Positions 33,312 to 44,835 of a stretch of 64,000 nucleotides of DNA are shown here, in pieces. The notes below the pieces were generated by a model. That model was not told where the DNA came from and did not search any database. It saw only the letters and a list, made by a program, of their open reading frames with translations. Source of the stretch: Lithobates sylvaticus (Eukaryota; Chordata; Amphibia; Anura; Ranidae); assembly GCA_028564925.1 (NCBI GenBank), contig CM053033.1, forward strand, positions 202,329,607 through 202,393,606, read 5' to 3'. The position numbers and the translations under genes are program-made. Within the stretch, counting starts at the first letter, position 1. Each line of letters opens with the position of its first letter.

Positions 33312-33796
33312 ACCGTATATACTCGAGTATAACCCAAGTTTTTCATCACATTTTTTTGTGCTGAAAATGCCCCCTTCGGCTTATGCTTGAGTCAAACACT
33401 TTTCTGTAGCAGAGAATGACATTTTCCAAACCGACTTTGGGGTTCCTAGATGCCCCCTAGCTGCTGCAACCAAAATTTGGGGTCTCTGAACCCAAAGGGT
33501 CCCAAAATTACATTGCTGCAGATGGACACAGTTGACCAACTTTGGGGCCCCGTATCTCGAATCCCACATTTTGTGTGCAAACCCAGTGGAATTAGCACTA
33601 CAACATATCCAGGGTTCCTAGCACCAAGTGGCCCCGATATACGGGGCCCCAAAGTCGTTCGGAAAATGTCATTCTCTGCTGCAGAAAAGTACTTGACATT
33701 TTCCGAACCGACTTTGGGGCCCCTATCTCGGGGCCACTTGGTGCTGGTAAAATTAGGTACCTCGGCTTATATTCGGGTCGGCTTATACTCGAGTTT
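33312..33796. mobile_element. TIR element, right end truncated
   Basis: The left end taccgtatatactcgagtat is partly mirrored by cggcttatactcgagt at 33779-33795, where the copy stops short. The interior has its own inverted copies: gaatgacattttccgaaccgacttt appears in both orientations (about 33414-33441, 33655-33715). No coding potential. Confidence 0.75.
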
Positions 33797-33910
33797 CAGC
33801 AACCATATCTCAGAACATCCCATGTATCCCCGAGGAAGCATGTGGTGCGAAACACATCGGGATAAAGCACCGAACGACCCTCCTGGTTTACCTCAGTTGA
33901 GTGGTATATA
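33797..33910 (+). mobile_element. PLE-type terminal fragment (candidate)
   Basis: A short block abutting the truncated TIR element. It contains cccgaggaagcatgtggtgc followed by gaaacacatcgggat, the same motif order as the other hammerhead-like loci, with atccc/gggat able to pair as stem I. No coding sequence is attached. Confidence 0.4.
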
Positions 33911-34329
33911 GGGGGTGATTTACGAAAGGTGTGTGCCATCAGTAGAGGCGCAACGCACATTTCCATATTTACAAAATGGTGCGCTGGTAACAGAGCTTGA
34001 GTCCCCCATTTACTATAGCGATCTTGGCACATGGGAGAATGCAATCTGTGCGCCACTATGGACATGGCGCACAGCATCTCCAATTCAATATTGACAGAAG
34101 ATGGAGGTGCCAATATTATGGGGTAATGTGAGGAAGTTCAGTAACAACTGCCCAAGTAACAAATATGCCCAAAATAGAATGAGAAAGTAACCTTTTCAGA
34201 GAAAACCTGCTGTGCCTGCAAGTACGTTTAGAACTGCATGATATCAATGTATGCAGTGCGCATGCGCAATCGGCTCTTGCGCTCGTTCACATGAGTTTGT
34301 TCACTGCGTGGCCAAAATCGTAGTAAATG
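33911..34329. other. Unassigned repeat-like sequence
   Basis: gggggtgatttacgaaagg and gcgccactatggacatggcgc (a short palindrome) look like parts of an unclassified element interrupted by the family D copy that follows. No gene. Confidence 0.4.
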
Positions 34330-35294
34330 TTAACCGCTTCCCGACCAGCTACGGCAGGTTGGCTCCCCTGCACGAAACCACGTAGCTATACATTGGGTTG
34401 CGGGGTCAGGATAGCAGGCGCGCGAGTGCTGCACAGCAGGGGTGCCGATGCTCGTGGCCAACGGTCGCGATGACAACCGGCCACGAGCGATCGTGAGCAG
34501 GAGACACAGAACAGGGACGAATGTGTGTAAACATACACTTCCCTGTTTTGTTCTGACAGGAGTGACAGATCGTGTGTTCCTATTAGCTAGGAACCACGAT
34601 CCGTCACTTCCTCTAGTCAGTCCCCTCCCCCTTTAGTTAAAATCACCTCCCAGGGAACACAGTTAACCCCTTGATCGCCCCCTAGTGTTACCCCCTTCAC
34701 TGCCAGTGACATTTTTACAGTAATCAATGCATTTTTATCGCATTGATCGCTGTATTAATGCCAATGGTCCCAAAAATGTGTTGAAATTGTCCGATGTGTC
34801 CGCCATAATGTTGCAGTCATGATAAAAATCGCAGATCGTCGACATTACTAGTAAAAAAAAAAAAAAATATAAAAATGCTATAAATATATCAAACAACAAT
34901 AAATATATCCCCTATTTTGTAGACGCTATAACTTTTGCGCAAACCAATCAATATATGCTTATTGCAATTTTTTTTACCAAAAGTATGTAGAAGAATACAT
35001 ATCGACCTAAACTGAGAAAAAATTTGCTTTTTTTTTTTTTTTTTAAATGGGGATATTTATTATAGCAAAACATACAAAATATTGTGTTTTTTTCTAAATT
35101 GTCTCTCTTTTTTTGTTTATAGCGCAAAGAATAAAAACCGCAGAGGCGATCAAATACCACCAAAAGAAAGCTCTATTTGTTTGGGTACAACATTGCACAA
35201 TTGCGCAATTGTCAGTTAAAGCGACGCAGTGCCGAATCACAAAAAGTGCTCTGTTCAGGAAGGGGGTAAATTCTTCCGGGGCTGAAGTGGTTAA
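34330..35294 (+). mobile_element. Family D element, full length
   Basis: TTAA at 34330-34333 and 35291-35294 with ends ttaaccgcttcccgacc and ggctgaagtggttaa. It is collinear with the copy at 19220-20199 in the AT-rich two thirds (ccgatgtgtc, gcgcaaaccaatcaat, cagttaaagcgacgcagtgc). The GC-rich left part is diverged. Confidence 0.85.
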
Positions 35295-35511
35295 GCAACG
35301 TACATGCAATTGCATGGGTTGAACGGGCGCACCTCTAAACTTGACAAATTATTTTTCAGGCTGGTTCACCTTTATGTATTTTTTAAGATTTGCACACAGG
35401 TCATGTTAGCATGTTACGTTGCCAACACGTGACATGCACCTTATTAAAATGAATGTAAAAAGACTCTCGCTCCTCCTAAAAGGGCATTTAACCTTCCCCC
35501 TCTAATGCATA

Positions 35512-35650
35512 TGATTTCCTTGGGCTAGCTTTTGCTTTTAAAGAGGAACTCCACACTCCATTCTCCAATGCTCTTGTCTCCCCCCTCTAACCCCTTGGAT
35601 TTCCATGGGCTAACTTTTGCTTTTAAAGGGGAACTCCACTCCAGTCTCAA
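35512..35650 (+). repeat. 85-bp tandem duplication
   Basis: atttccttgggctagctttt at 35514 recurs as atttccatgggctaactttt at 35599, each followed by gcttttaaagrggaactccac. This generates two copies of a TTAAAG..GGAACTCC element end. Confidence 0.75.
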
Positions 35651-35659
35651 AAGGCTGTG

Positions 35660-35970
35660 AGCTGCCTTCACCAATCCAAATCACAACCTTTTTCAGAGCA
35701 TACAACAGGGCCAGCTAGGAAAGGGGTGAGAAGAGAGTTTGCCCAACCCCCTACTGAACCATACAAGGCACATACATGCACTCAACATAGGTGGCTGCCT
35801 TTGGGGCATGCTGGTCTCAGCCCAATACCAACCACAAAGCACCTTGTACCCACTAGTTTAAAGGGGCTTTTCACATTCCGTAAAGCCCCCTGTCTGCAGC
35901 CCCCCACAACCCCAGCCTAGGGTTGTGTGGAAAAAGCCCTTGTCCCCCTGAATATGGGAACAAGGTGATT
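35660..35970 (+). repeat. Diverged copy of the palindrome arm core
   Basis: Same order of words as 10160-10400: aatccaa.., ggaaaggggtg, actgaaccatacaaggc, caaagcaccttgtaccca, then the mirrored cttgtccccctg and gaacaaggtg. It is much more diverged than the two arms at 10 kb are from each other. Confidence 0.65.
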
Positions 35971-36766
35971 GACTTTTGGGGTGCCCGAGCCCCTCCTGCC
36001 CCCAAGCATACCCCCCCTTCTCATGGGCTAGCTTGCTGTGTGTTTGGCTAGGGGTTTGTTAGTGTTTGGGAGTTGCACAATATTTTTTTAGTTTGGGGTA
36101 GTATTTTTCACGAGGGGGGTGTTCTCATTTTAAGCCTTAAAAAGACCCAAATGGCCATGTATGTATTACATACACACATCAAGAGCCTGTCAATTAGGGG
36201 ACATCATTCTTGCATAGGGTTGCCACCCGGCTGCTGTTTTCCTGGACTGGCCTGTAAAATCAGTCTTGTTGCTTTTTTGTTTATGTGAAAAGGGTCATTA
36301 TGCCAAGTGTGACTGTGGTAAATTCACAGGCCTTACCTGTAAAGATTTATTTTAACTCACAAATTCTATTTTTACAGAGTGTTAAACTGGCCTTCTGCTC
36401 CTTCTGGGAGTTGTGCGGTTATTCCTTGGCTCTGGGGAGGAGGCAGTGTCTTGTAGATTTGCTTGTTGTCAAAAACAAGTACCGGTATACAGGTCATTTT
36501 TTTCTCATTATACTCTCCTGAAATTCTTCAGAGAGCTCCGCAGAATAAAATTCAGGAATTTTCTGTTATCAGACCACTTGTAGGAAAGTGATGAGATGCA
36601 GGACAGGTTGTTCTTGTTGTTGCGGTTGCTGCAGTTACCGTGAATTATTTTCATAAGGTCAGTGGTTTATACTTTTGTTCCAGTCATCTGGGTCTCAATT
36701 AAAAGATAATAAAGGCTCCAAGAAGATAGATCAACATTAATATTCACATTTTGCATGGATCAATAG
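35971..36766. other. No gene recognised
   Basis: Short frames only; no domain or element end was found. Confidence 0.5.
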
Positions 36767-36774
36767 GGCACATG

Positions 36775-37836
36775 CAGGGGTCAAGTCCTGGGGAAAAAAG
36801 TGTGGGAACTCCCACCCAAGATCCACTCGCCCCACCAAAAAAAAAAAATGATACGCTCATATGCACGAACGCTTAAAAAGTGGTATTTTTCATCCAATTT
36901 TTGTATTGTGTGTATGAATAAAGACAATCCTTAATAAACATAAATACGGTAATTCTCTAAATAATCAGCATTCATTCAATTGTGCTTCCATGCAAATGTG
37001 AACATCATGTTCTGATCTTTATTGGGGAATGTTATTTTGCATATAGAGTGTTTATGTGGTGAGTTTACACTTTTCATTGAACAGAGTTTGGATAACACAG
37101 GGTTAAATGGAAAGGGCATAAAATAACTGCACATTATCTGGACAGAATGCTTGGGGAGATAGTGATGTGTTCCTGCTTAGGAGATGTATTTTAGCTTGGG
37201 GGGCTGCAAACTCTGCAGGGCTCCAACACACACTCACTGCTATTCCAACCCTTCACATATTTCCACATAAACTTCCCTCCTGGCATTAAACTTTGACAGG
37301 TATTGTGCTTAGCTTACCACCCCAAACTGATGTTCCTCCCTCAGCTTACCTCTCTCCCTGCATGTCCTGTGAGCAGAATGGCTGTGCTCCTCCTCTGGAT
37401 TCTCTCATCATATGGCACTGAAGATAGAGGAGGGGGGGGGGGGATTCAGCGGGACACACAGAGCAAGTATGCAGGAGACTGGGGGGGGGGGGAGATGAGG
37501 AGACAGAAAATCAGGAGGGGCCGGCGGGAGGAGCGCATCACGAGAGGTCTGACTAAATACAATCTCTTAGCAGCAGGGACCTGATCTACCTGTCAGCTAG
37601 CTGTGATTGACAGGTAGATTGAAGCGGAAGCTGTCATGGGGCCCCCTACTGACAATGCCTGAATGGTCAGGTGTGCGGCACTTACTATCGCGAGCTGTGT
37701 CAGCAGCTGCTGGTGTAGCACCTGCCACACAGCTCGCATACTTCAAAGTCTTGCAGGACACGGCTGCTAACGGGAACTGTTGTGGAAAAAGTACAGGAAC
37801 TCCGTTCCCATGCGTTCCCGCAGGACTTGAGCCCTG
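36775..37836. mobile_element. hAT non-autonomous element, perfect TSD
   Basis: Perfect 8-bp duplications ggcacatg (36767-36774, 37837-37844) flank ends caggggtcaagtcctgggg and caggacttgagccctg, with gggaactcc mirrored further in. It is 1062 bp, has G-rich runs at 37430-37443 and 37481-37492, and encodes no transposase domain. Confidence 0.92.
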
Positions 37837-37844
37837 GGCACATG

Positions 37845-38276
37845 TCATTTTTTTTTGTGTTTAATACCAGTCCTTCTTTTATGCTATTAATGAAACAAAA
37901 TTACTCCACAAAAGCCCAGGCTAAGCTAAAGATGACATTCATGGCAAAGTAACAGGTTCTCTTTATAGCATACCTTTTTGCTTCTAATAATTCTCCCTCT
38001 GCTACCCCTGCCAACCCATTCACCTCCCCCAACTGGAAACAAAAGGCCATATATTAGCTTTGTGTTATCAAATCTAACAGCATTGCCCCTGCTCCCTTCT
38101 GACATTTCTGAGGCCTGGCAATTGGCCGCCTAGGTGCCATGTGCTACATAGTGGGTGGAAGGGCAGAAGGTCACATGCTCCTCCATACCTAGAAATTCTA
38201 GTTTGTTTCCAAAGTGAATAGGTGGCAATGAATGTATTAGTTACAGAGGAGGTGGACTACGAACAGAAATTGTTAC
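37845..38276. other. No gene recognised
   Basis: No supportable feature. Confidence 0.5.
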
Positions 38277-38632
38277 TTAAAGGAGAGCTCCAGCCCCCCC
38301 ACCAAAAAAAAACAAAAAGACTTTTAATATTAGGACATCTACCTGTCCAGGGATCCCGCAATGTCGGCACCTCAGCTGATTTTTTAATCGGCTCTCAGGT
38401 ATTGCCACCGCCATTCCTTGTAAGGGAAACAGGCAGTGAAGCTGGTTGCCTACTGTGCATTGGTGAAACGCACTGCACTTTGTGAATGGCCCGTCGCCGT
38501 AGGAAGGGGGCCGAATTTCCGGGGGGAGTTCACGTAAGTGGGGACGGGTACCTGTCAGAAACAGGTACCTGCTCCCCCCCCCCCCAAAAGGTGTCAAAAG
38601 TGGCTTCCTTTTTGGGTGGAGCTCTGCTTTAA
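38277..38632 (+). mobile_element. Family A copy, short
   Basis: TTAA at 38277-38280 and 38629-38632; ends aggagagctcc and ggagctctgct. The hallmark hairpin is deleted down to gacttttaatatt, but the following cctgtccagggatcccgcaa matches other copies. Confidence 0.8.
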
Positions 38633-38803
38633 CCCAGATTTGGCAAAATAGCAGGTTGACCTGTAAAAGGACTTGAACTCTTGAAGCTGTGCCCAAAAAA
38701 AAGCAAGCAAAGGGCAATTGCTATCTGTAACCTTCCTGCAGCTGTTATTGTCTTTACTTTTATAGTCCCTGGCTTACCATGCCTTGTTCTGCACGGTGTC
38801 TAA

Positions 38804-39220
38804 TGCCCCGTACACACGGTCGGAAAATCCGACCACAAAATCCATCAGATTTTGTCCAACGGATTTAGTCCGACACTGGTGTTGCATACACACGGTCGGA
38901 CAAAGTTGTCGGAAAATCCGATCATTCTGAAAGTGGTGACGTTTGTTGCCTATGACGGACTACGTAGAGGCTAGTAGCCAATAGCTTTGGTCTTGTAATA
39001 ATATCTGAGCATGCGTGGCACTTTGTCCGTCAGAATTCGCTACACACGATCGGAATTGGTGTGATCGGACTTTGTTGTCGGAAAATTTTTAGAGCAGGAG
39101 ATACAACTTTGTCCGTCGGACAATCCGATGGAAAAAGTCCGATACACACGGTCGGAATTTCCGACAACATTGTCTGATAGGACAGAATCCATCGGAAAAT
39201 CCGACCGTGTGTATGGGGCT
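38804..39220. mobile_element. Harbinger-type MITE
   Basis: Ends tgccccgtacacacggtcgg and ccgaccgtgtgtatggggct, 417 bp. Flanks read TAA on the left and TTA on the right, an imperfect TWA duplication. Very close in its left half to the copy at 58829. Confidence 0.88.
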
Positions 39221-39223
39221 TTA

Positions 39224-39916
39224 GTGTGGAGGCAGCCATCTTGGTAATAGCAATTCTTTGCTTCCTTTATGTCACAGCTGTCCCCTGATCACTAGTAATC
39301 AAATGACTGGATCAATAAGGAGCTAAAGAGGTTTAGAAAGCACAGCTCCCTAGAATGAATGAATCAGAAGTAGGAATTGAATGCGGTGCAGATTCCTCTC
39401 CAGCAAGCAGCACAGTAGTGACAGCATCAAATCTCACTCCAAATCTCCTGAATCTTGGACAGCAGTGCCTTCCATACTACAGATTTACAGCAATTAAGCT
39501 GTAGGCACAGGAATGAATTAGAACACTCAGATATCAGGAAATGCACTGTCGTTTTTCACGAGAAATTATTACAAAAGGTAGGTTTTTTAGGGTGCTGCTT
39601 TGGTACAGCGAACAGTTCTAGAAGTTTCATATAACATAGTAAATCTTCACTTTTTGATTTCCTGTCCATTTTAAGGTCTGCACCGCAATTGTTGCCTTTT
39701 TATACGACTAGCAATCACAGGAATATTTCTGATGGTTCCAAAGAACAGAAGTGGGTCAAGACAATAAATCAGAATGACTGGCTGCTCATTAAACTGAAGA
39801 GATGACACATGTCTCTGGTGCAGAAGATGTAAAGAAGAAAAAACAGTGCTTAACCCTATGCATGGGGTAGCTTTGCATATCTGCTTTTTATCGGGTATGT
39901 GCAGACCAAACATGGA
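39224..39916. other. Unassigned; dispersed repeat shared with 57.2 kb
   Basis: About 39380-39460 (cagcaagcagcacagtagtg, catcaaatctcactccaaat) matches about 57225-57295 with moderate divergence, so both belong to an unidentified interspersed family. No coding content. Confidence 0.5.
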
Positions 39917-41140
39917 TGTAGCACCCTGATGTTTAGGCAGGGTTGCTATCAAATTTAGTTGCCAGGCGATAGTTGCCTTGGTCAATTGTTAGGATATCAG
40001 TTTCTAAATCTGGACTTGTTGCACCCTTTCTCTTCTGACACTAGGTAAGTCTATGCTAGTGACATTGGATAAGACAGGGGCTTTGAAAAGCTCAGACATG
40101 AATGGATGGGGTGTCTCAGCCAATGGGTAGGGATTTTCTTTGGTCCCTTGGCCTGCTATTTATTTGGGTGGAGTCAGGTGATCGGGGGTTCTGTGCCACC
40201 TGGATGGCTGTCTGGGTGGACGCGTGATGTGCTGCCCCGGGCTGTTGGCCGGAAGCCTAAGGGCCCATCCGAGGACATTTGGCTGCTAGGCTGCCTGAGG
40301 GCCCTTCCAGGAGTGGGAGAGCAGCGCAGGGTTGGGACTGCTGGCTTGTAGTCCAACCAAAAGTAGCGGTTCCACCAGACGGGGAACCAGCCATGGTTGG
40401 AGGTAGAAGGGGAAGCTGTTGCCACTAAGGGGATCATCCACCTTGTTACCGGAGACCACTGTGAGTAAGCTAAAGGCAGTACCAGAGCAGTCTTCTCACT
40501 AGCCGGGGACGGTGAAGAAGTGGGAAAACTTCAGTGAGTGCCAAGCCAGGCACCCAGCTGGTCAGCAGTGGTGACAGTTGAAAAGTATCTGTGAGTGCCA
40601 AGCCAGAGAAGTGGGGGTGATGCTTGAGGAAAATACTGAGGGCTAAAAGTGGAACAGCGGCTACTAAAAGTGGAACAGTGGCTATTGGATCCGAAGTCTA
40701 GTGAAAGACTGGGAGTTCATTGAGTGAAGATCCACAGTGAGTGACTGTGGAGTAAGCAGAGAACTGTTTGTGTTTTGCAATAGTTGAATACAACTACCGT
40801 TAACTGCTACAAGATTGTTGCCATAGGAGAAAGCGGTCCTACCTATACAGAAGTGGAGTCCGGATAGAGGCCTTCACCTGTATAGCTGTCTTCTTATAGA
40901 AGTCCCGGAGTCTGTCAATTATCATTGCATCCACTTAAGGGTGTTCTGGCCCTTACCCTCTTTCACAGTTCTGTTCAAGAGACAATAAATCTCTTTGCAT
41001 TCAAAAAGTGTCTGGCGCCCACCATTTCATCTTGCATTACACCCACCATGCCTTGTAGCCCACTCTACACAGAAGGATGTCAGCTGTCCCTAACTCTGGA
41101 GGTCACTATTAGGCCTCAAGGGACTCGGGACATTGCTACA
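39917..41140 (+). mobile_element. Probable solo LTR, ~1.2 kb (fossil)
   Basis: It begins TGTAGCACCC and ends TTGCTACA, i.e. short inverted TGTAGC/GCTACA termini, with an AATAAA near 40985 shortly before the 3' part. The flanks atgga and atgaa could be a 5-bp duplication with one mismatch. No internal retroelement genes lie on either side. Ty3/Gypsy-type is my best guess. Confidence 0.65.
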
Positions 41141-41445
41141 TGAAAAACGCTGAAAGTAGAACTATAGGCAAAACATTTTTCTTTAATTTAGGATAAAATA
41201 AGGGAGGGTTATAACACCTGTTGGTTAATTTCTCACCATCTGTGCCCCGTTAGGGACATTTATTTTCACTTTCAGCCCCATAACTAAGACTGAGGGAGTC
41301 CCTGCAATTAAGGGAATCCCTTGTGGACCCCTAGGCCATTAGAAATACTGTGCTCATGGAAGATTTCCCCTCTATTACTTTTCTGGGGACAACCCAAACC
41401 TTACTTTCACTTTCAATGATCATGTTAACAGGACAAGTAGAGAGG

Positions 41446-41912
41446 TTAAAGCGGGGTTCCACTCATTTTTCAGTCTATTAAAAGTCAGCAGCTACAAAAA
41501 GTGTGGCTGCTGACTTTTAATAAAGACAACAATCACCTGTCCCACAGTCCAGCGTTGCAGTCGCCTAAAGCCTCGCTCCTCTCCCTCTCCTCTCCGCGGG
41601 GCCGGCATTGCAAGTTTGGGCACCCGGCTGTGACAGCTTGCGTCTTCACAGCCGGGTGCGCACTGTGCATGCGTGAGTTGCGCTGCGCTGTCCTGAACGG
41701 CCGGGCAATCTTCTGGGACATGGGACGTGTCCCAGAAGATTGCAGGGAGGAAGGGGGAGAGGAGGAGTCGCCTAGGCGGCACGGCGGATGTGGGAGCGGG
41801 GTACCTGTCAAAACTAGGTACCCCCCCCCCCCAAAACAATTACATGCTAAATGTAGCATGTAAGGGGGTTAGGATTCTAGGACTTCCACTTTTGGGTGGA
41901 ACGCCGCTTTAA
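41446..41912 (+). mobile_element. Family A copy
   Basis: TTAA at 41446-41449 and 41909-41912; ends agcggggttccac and gtggaacgccgct. The hallmark hairpin is present (gtcagcagctac / ggctgctgac). An extra tcgccgctttaaat follows the right end as a small local duplication. Confidence 0.88.
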
Positions 41913-42300
41913 ATCGCCGCTTTAAATCTCTCTAATGGGGGAACAGACAGCAATAAAAATGGACAGATGTTCTAATCCCTTTTCCAAAACCAAAACAAAA
42001 AAAAGAGTTTTGCTCTAAGTTATACAATTGTCGTCAGGTAGATGGTCTTTATTAGTGGCCATCAAGTAAAGCTTGGTTCCTAACTAGAATCTGTACAGAG
42101 GCTGCAGGGAAGGATCAGTGAGATGTACAGGAGCCTGAAACATTATGGCACTGGATGATGACTGCCATGCACTGGCAGGTACAGGTAAGCAGTATTTCAA
42201 TGGAGAGGTATTCCTATTGTTCCAAGTTTCTATGGACAGACATGTACTATATATATGTACTACTGTATATAAAAATAAATGTATTAGGAATAGGTTAGAG

Positions 42301-42985
42301 CAAGGGTCTCCAAACTTTCTAAACATTGGAAGGAACAGTGTCCCATCATTGTTATTAGTGGGAGGAATTGTACCCTTCTGTTCGTATCAGTGGGAGGAAT
42401 AGTGCCTCATCATTGGTATCAGTGGGAGGAAATAGTGCCCAATCATTGGTATCAGTGGGAGGAATCGTAGCCTATTGTTCATATCAATGGGAGGGGGATA
42501 GTGCCCCATCATTGATATCAGTGGGAGGAATAGTGCCCCATCATTGGTATCAGTGGGAGGAATATTGCTCCATTATTGGTATCAGTGGGAGGACTAGTGC
42601 TCCATCATTGGTATCAGTGGGAGGAATAGTGCCACATTGTTGGTATCAGTGGGAGGAATAGTACCTCCCACTGGTTTTACTCACCTGAGCGGGTTTGTTC
42701 CCTTGGCGGAGACAGGGTCTTCTTCTCTGCCCGTTGTCTCGGCTCTTGATTGGATAGATTGATAGCAGCACAGCCATTGACTCCCGTTGCTGTCAATCAA
42801 ATCCAATGACGCGGGCACCGGGGGTGGGGCCGAGTCCTGCATTCTGTGTAAATGTACACAGATGCAAGACTGGGGAGCGCGCCCGCACGGGTGTCCACCT
42901 TAGGAGAGTGGCGGTAAGTATGACATGTTTGTTATTTTTTTATTTTTATTTTAAAAAGGAGGGTTTTCAACCCCTTTAACTAAAA
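42301..42985 (+). repeat. Repeat family E copy with minisatellite
   Basis: It starts caagggtctccaaacttt, carries the 32-bp array, then a unique-looking part with gctgtcaatcaaatccaatg and gtggggcc that recurs at 49541-49800. The start resembles hAT ends, but I could not match a right terminus. Confidence 0.55.
42340..42668 (+). repeat. 32-bp minisatellite, about 10 copies
   Basis: Unit close to ggtatcagtgggaggaatag followed by tgccccatcatt, with scattered substitutions between copies. The open plus-strand frame (SVGGIV.. repeats) is a by-product of the period. Confidence 0.9.
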
Positions 42986-43454
42986 AAATATTAGTTAAAC
43001 CCACAAGTGCTTTTTTTTACCAATACTATTCCTTTATACTGGCTTTTGAAACTTACAAATGCAGCAATTTAGAAATTGGATGAAAGGTTTAGCTCTAAGA
43101 AACACTTTTTGAAAGATAAATATTGCATTTTATATATGACTATAAAGACTAGACCAAAATGAGGGACAAATGAGGAGGCAAGAGGGACAGAGGGAATTTT
43201 TTTCCAAATCAGGGGCAGCAGGGACAGTTGGGAGCTATACCTGTCCTCAGGAGCTCCTGTCTGGTGGCTGATACAGAAACATGAATGTTAGTCTCAACCA
43301 AACGTTCCTGTCTAGGTGATTAGAGAATGGTGGAGATGAGCAGTGATGGCAGATACTGTCTGCTGCCCATCTAACAGGAAAAGGGACGTTTAGGGCTTCT
43401 AACCTTCCTGATCGATTGTTCCCTTGACAGTGGCCAGATAATAGTATCTCCGGG

Positions 43455-43512
43455 CAGGGCCGTTTGAAGGAATTTGGGGGCCCCAAGCAAAATGGACATG
43501 GAGACCCCCCCA
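43455..43512 (+). mobile_element. hAT-like end fragment
   Basis: cagggccgtttgaaggaatt followed by gggggccccaagcaaaatgg resembles the left ends at 44836 and 45963. The copy is cut off where family D sequence begins. Confidence 0.55.
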
Positions 43513-43516
43513 ACCC

Positions 43517-43998
43517 GATACGTATTCTTCCACATATTTTTGGTAAAAATATAAATCGCAATTAGTGATTATTGATTGGTTTTCTTCCACATATTTTTGG
43601 TAAAAAAAATCGCAATTAGCGATTATTGATTGGTTTGCGCAAAAGTTATAGTGTCTACAAAATAGGGGATAGTTTTATAGCAATTTTTATTAATATTAAT
43701 TTTTTTACTTGGCGTGGCTTGGCGTTCGACATCACTGATCATCTTTCCCGATGACAGGGAACAGACGATCAGTGTCAGTCTCACTAGGAAGCATGGGGAG
43801 AGGTTTGTTTACACATACCTCTCCCCGTTCTTCAGCTCTGTGACCCGATCGTGGGTCCCGTGGCCACGGTCACGGAGCTCAGGACCGTGTCGCGACCCAC
43901 GGCTGGGCACTTAAAGAGCAACGTACCTGTACGTTGATGTGCCCAGCCGTGCCATTCTGCCGACGTACATGTGCAGGAGGCGGTCCTTAAGCGGTTAA
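43517..43998 (-). mobile_element. Family D fragment
   Basis: Reverse complement of the family D left part, ending TTAA at 43995-43998. It contains a 57-bp tandem duplication (ttcttccacatatttttggt at about 43527 and 43584) and a deletion joining AT-rich and GC-rich parts near 43710. Confidence 0.8.
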
Positions 43999-44142
43999 TA
44001 AATATTACCTGATTCAAAAAAGAAGCAATAAGATGGAAATGGGATGGTAAAGAAAGAAAATGGAAAGAAAGCTATGGTAATTGTTTTTATTATGGTCAGC
44101 AAGCTACCATATTTTTAGTACTAAATGGGTCTTGATGACTGC

Positions 44143-44177
44143 CCCCCCCCCCTTACTGCCCCCCCCCCCCCCCCCCG
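44143..44177 (+). repeat. Poly-C tracts
   Basis: Two C runs separated by ttactg; likely unstable and error-prone in assembly. Confidence 0.9.
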
Positions 44178-44205
44178 TGTTCTTTTTAACCCCCCTCCCT
44201 ACCGC

Positions 44206-44325
44206 GTACCGCGCGGTACAGGAGATTCCGTTTTCTGTTCCCGGCCGGCTGGACTGAAAGGAAGTGAGCACTTCCTGTCAGTCCGGCTGGGAACAGGAAA
44301 CTGAATCTCCTGTACCGCGCCGACC
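44206..44325. repeat. Short palindrome
   Basis: Arms of ~55 bp: gcgcggtacaggagattc / gaatctcctgtaccgcgc and gactgaaaggaagtg / cacttcctgtcagtc. Probably a small foldback element; no TSD assigned. Confidence 0.75.
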
Positions 44326-44835
44326 TAGGCCAGCTCTGCTTGTTTTGCCTGTACTGTCGCGACGGGCCTGTCTCCGGGGAAAGCAACTGCCCAGCAACAT
44401 TGAAAATGGCTGATTCAGGCATCTATACAGTATTATGTTTGAGACAAAGCTCTTCCTCGGATCTATCCCTGTCCCTCCAGCCATCCTCTCCCCACTCTGC
44501 AGCTTTTTCCTTTCTCAATCTTTCTCTTCTTCACTACACTCCAGAACACTTTGATTTATGGATTATGATAAGAGCCCTCCCAGCTGTTCAAGTCTGTCTA
44601 GGGACATGATTACCAGCCTCAGTCCCTATCAGGTTATTAATCAATCCTGCAGTCTGATCCCTCTCTTACAGGATAAATATGTCACTTACCTACACAATGA
44701 GCCACAAACTGACAAAGTGCTCTATCAGAAAGCTCTCATCTGCTTCTTATATCACATATCTGGCTGCCGCTGGTCAGTCCAAATCACTCCTCACATCCAG
44801 TTCTTAAAGGGTTTTTACTTTCTATGCCTAGAGAT

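Noticed and set aside
41492-41863. Several 110-120-residue frames on both strands
   Set aside because: They lie wholly inside a TTAA-ended family A element and are also seen, shifted, in other copies.
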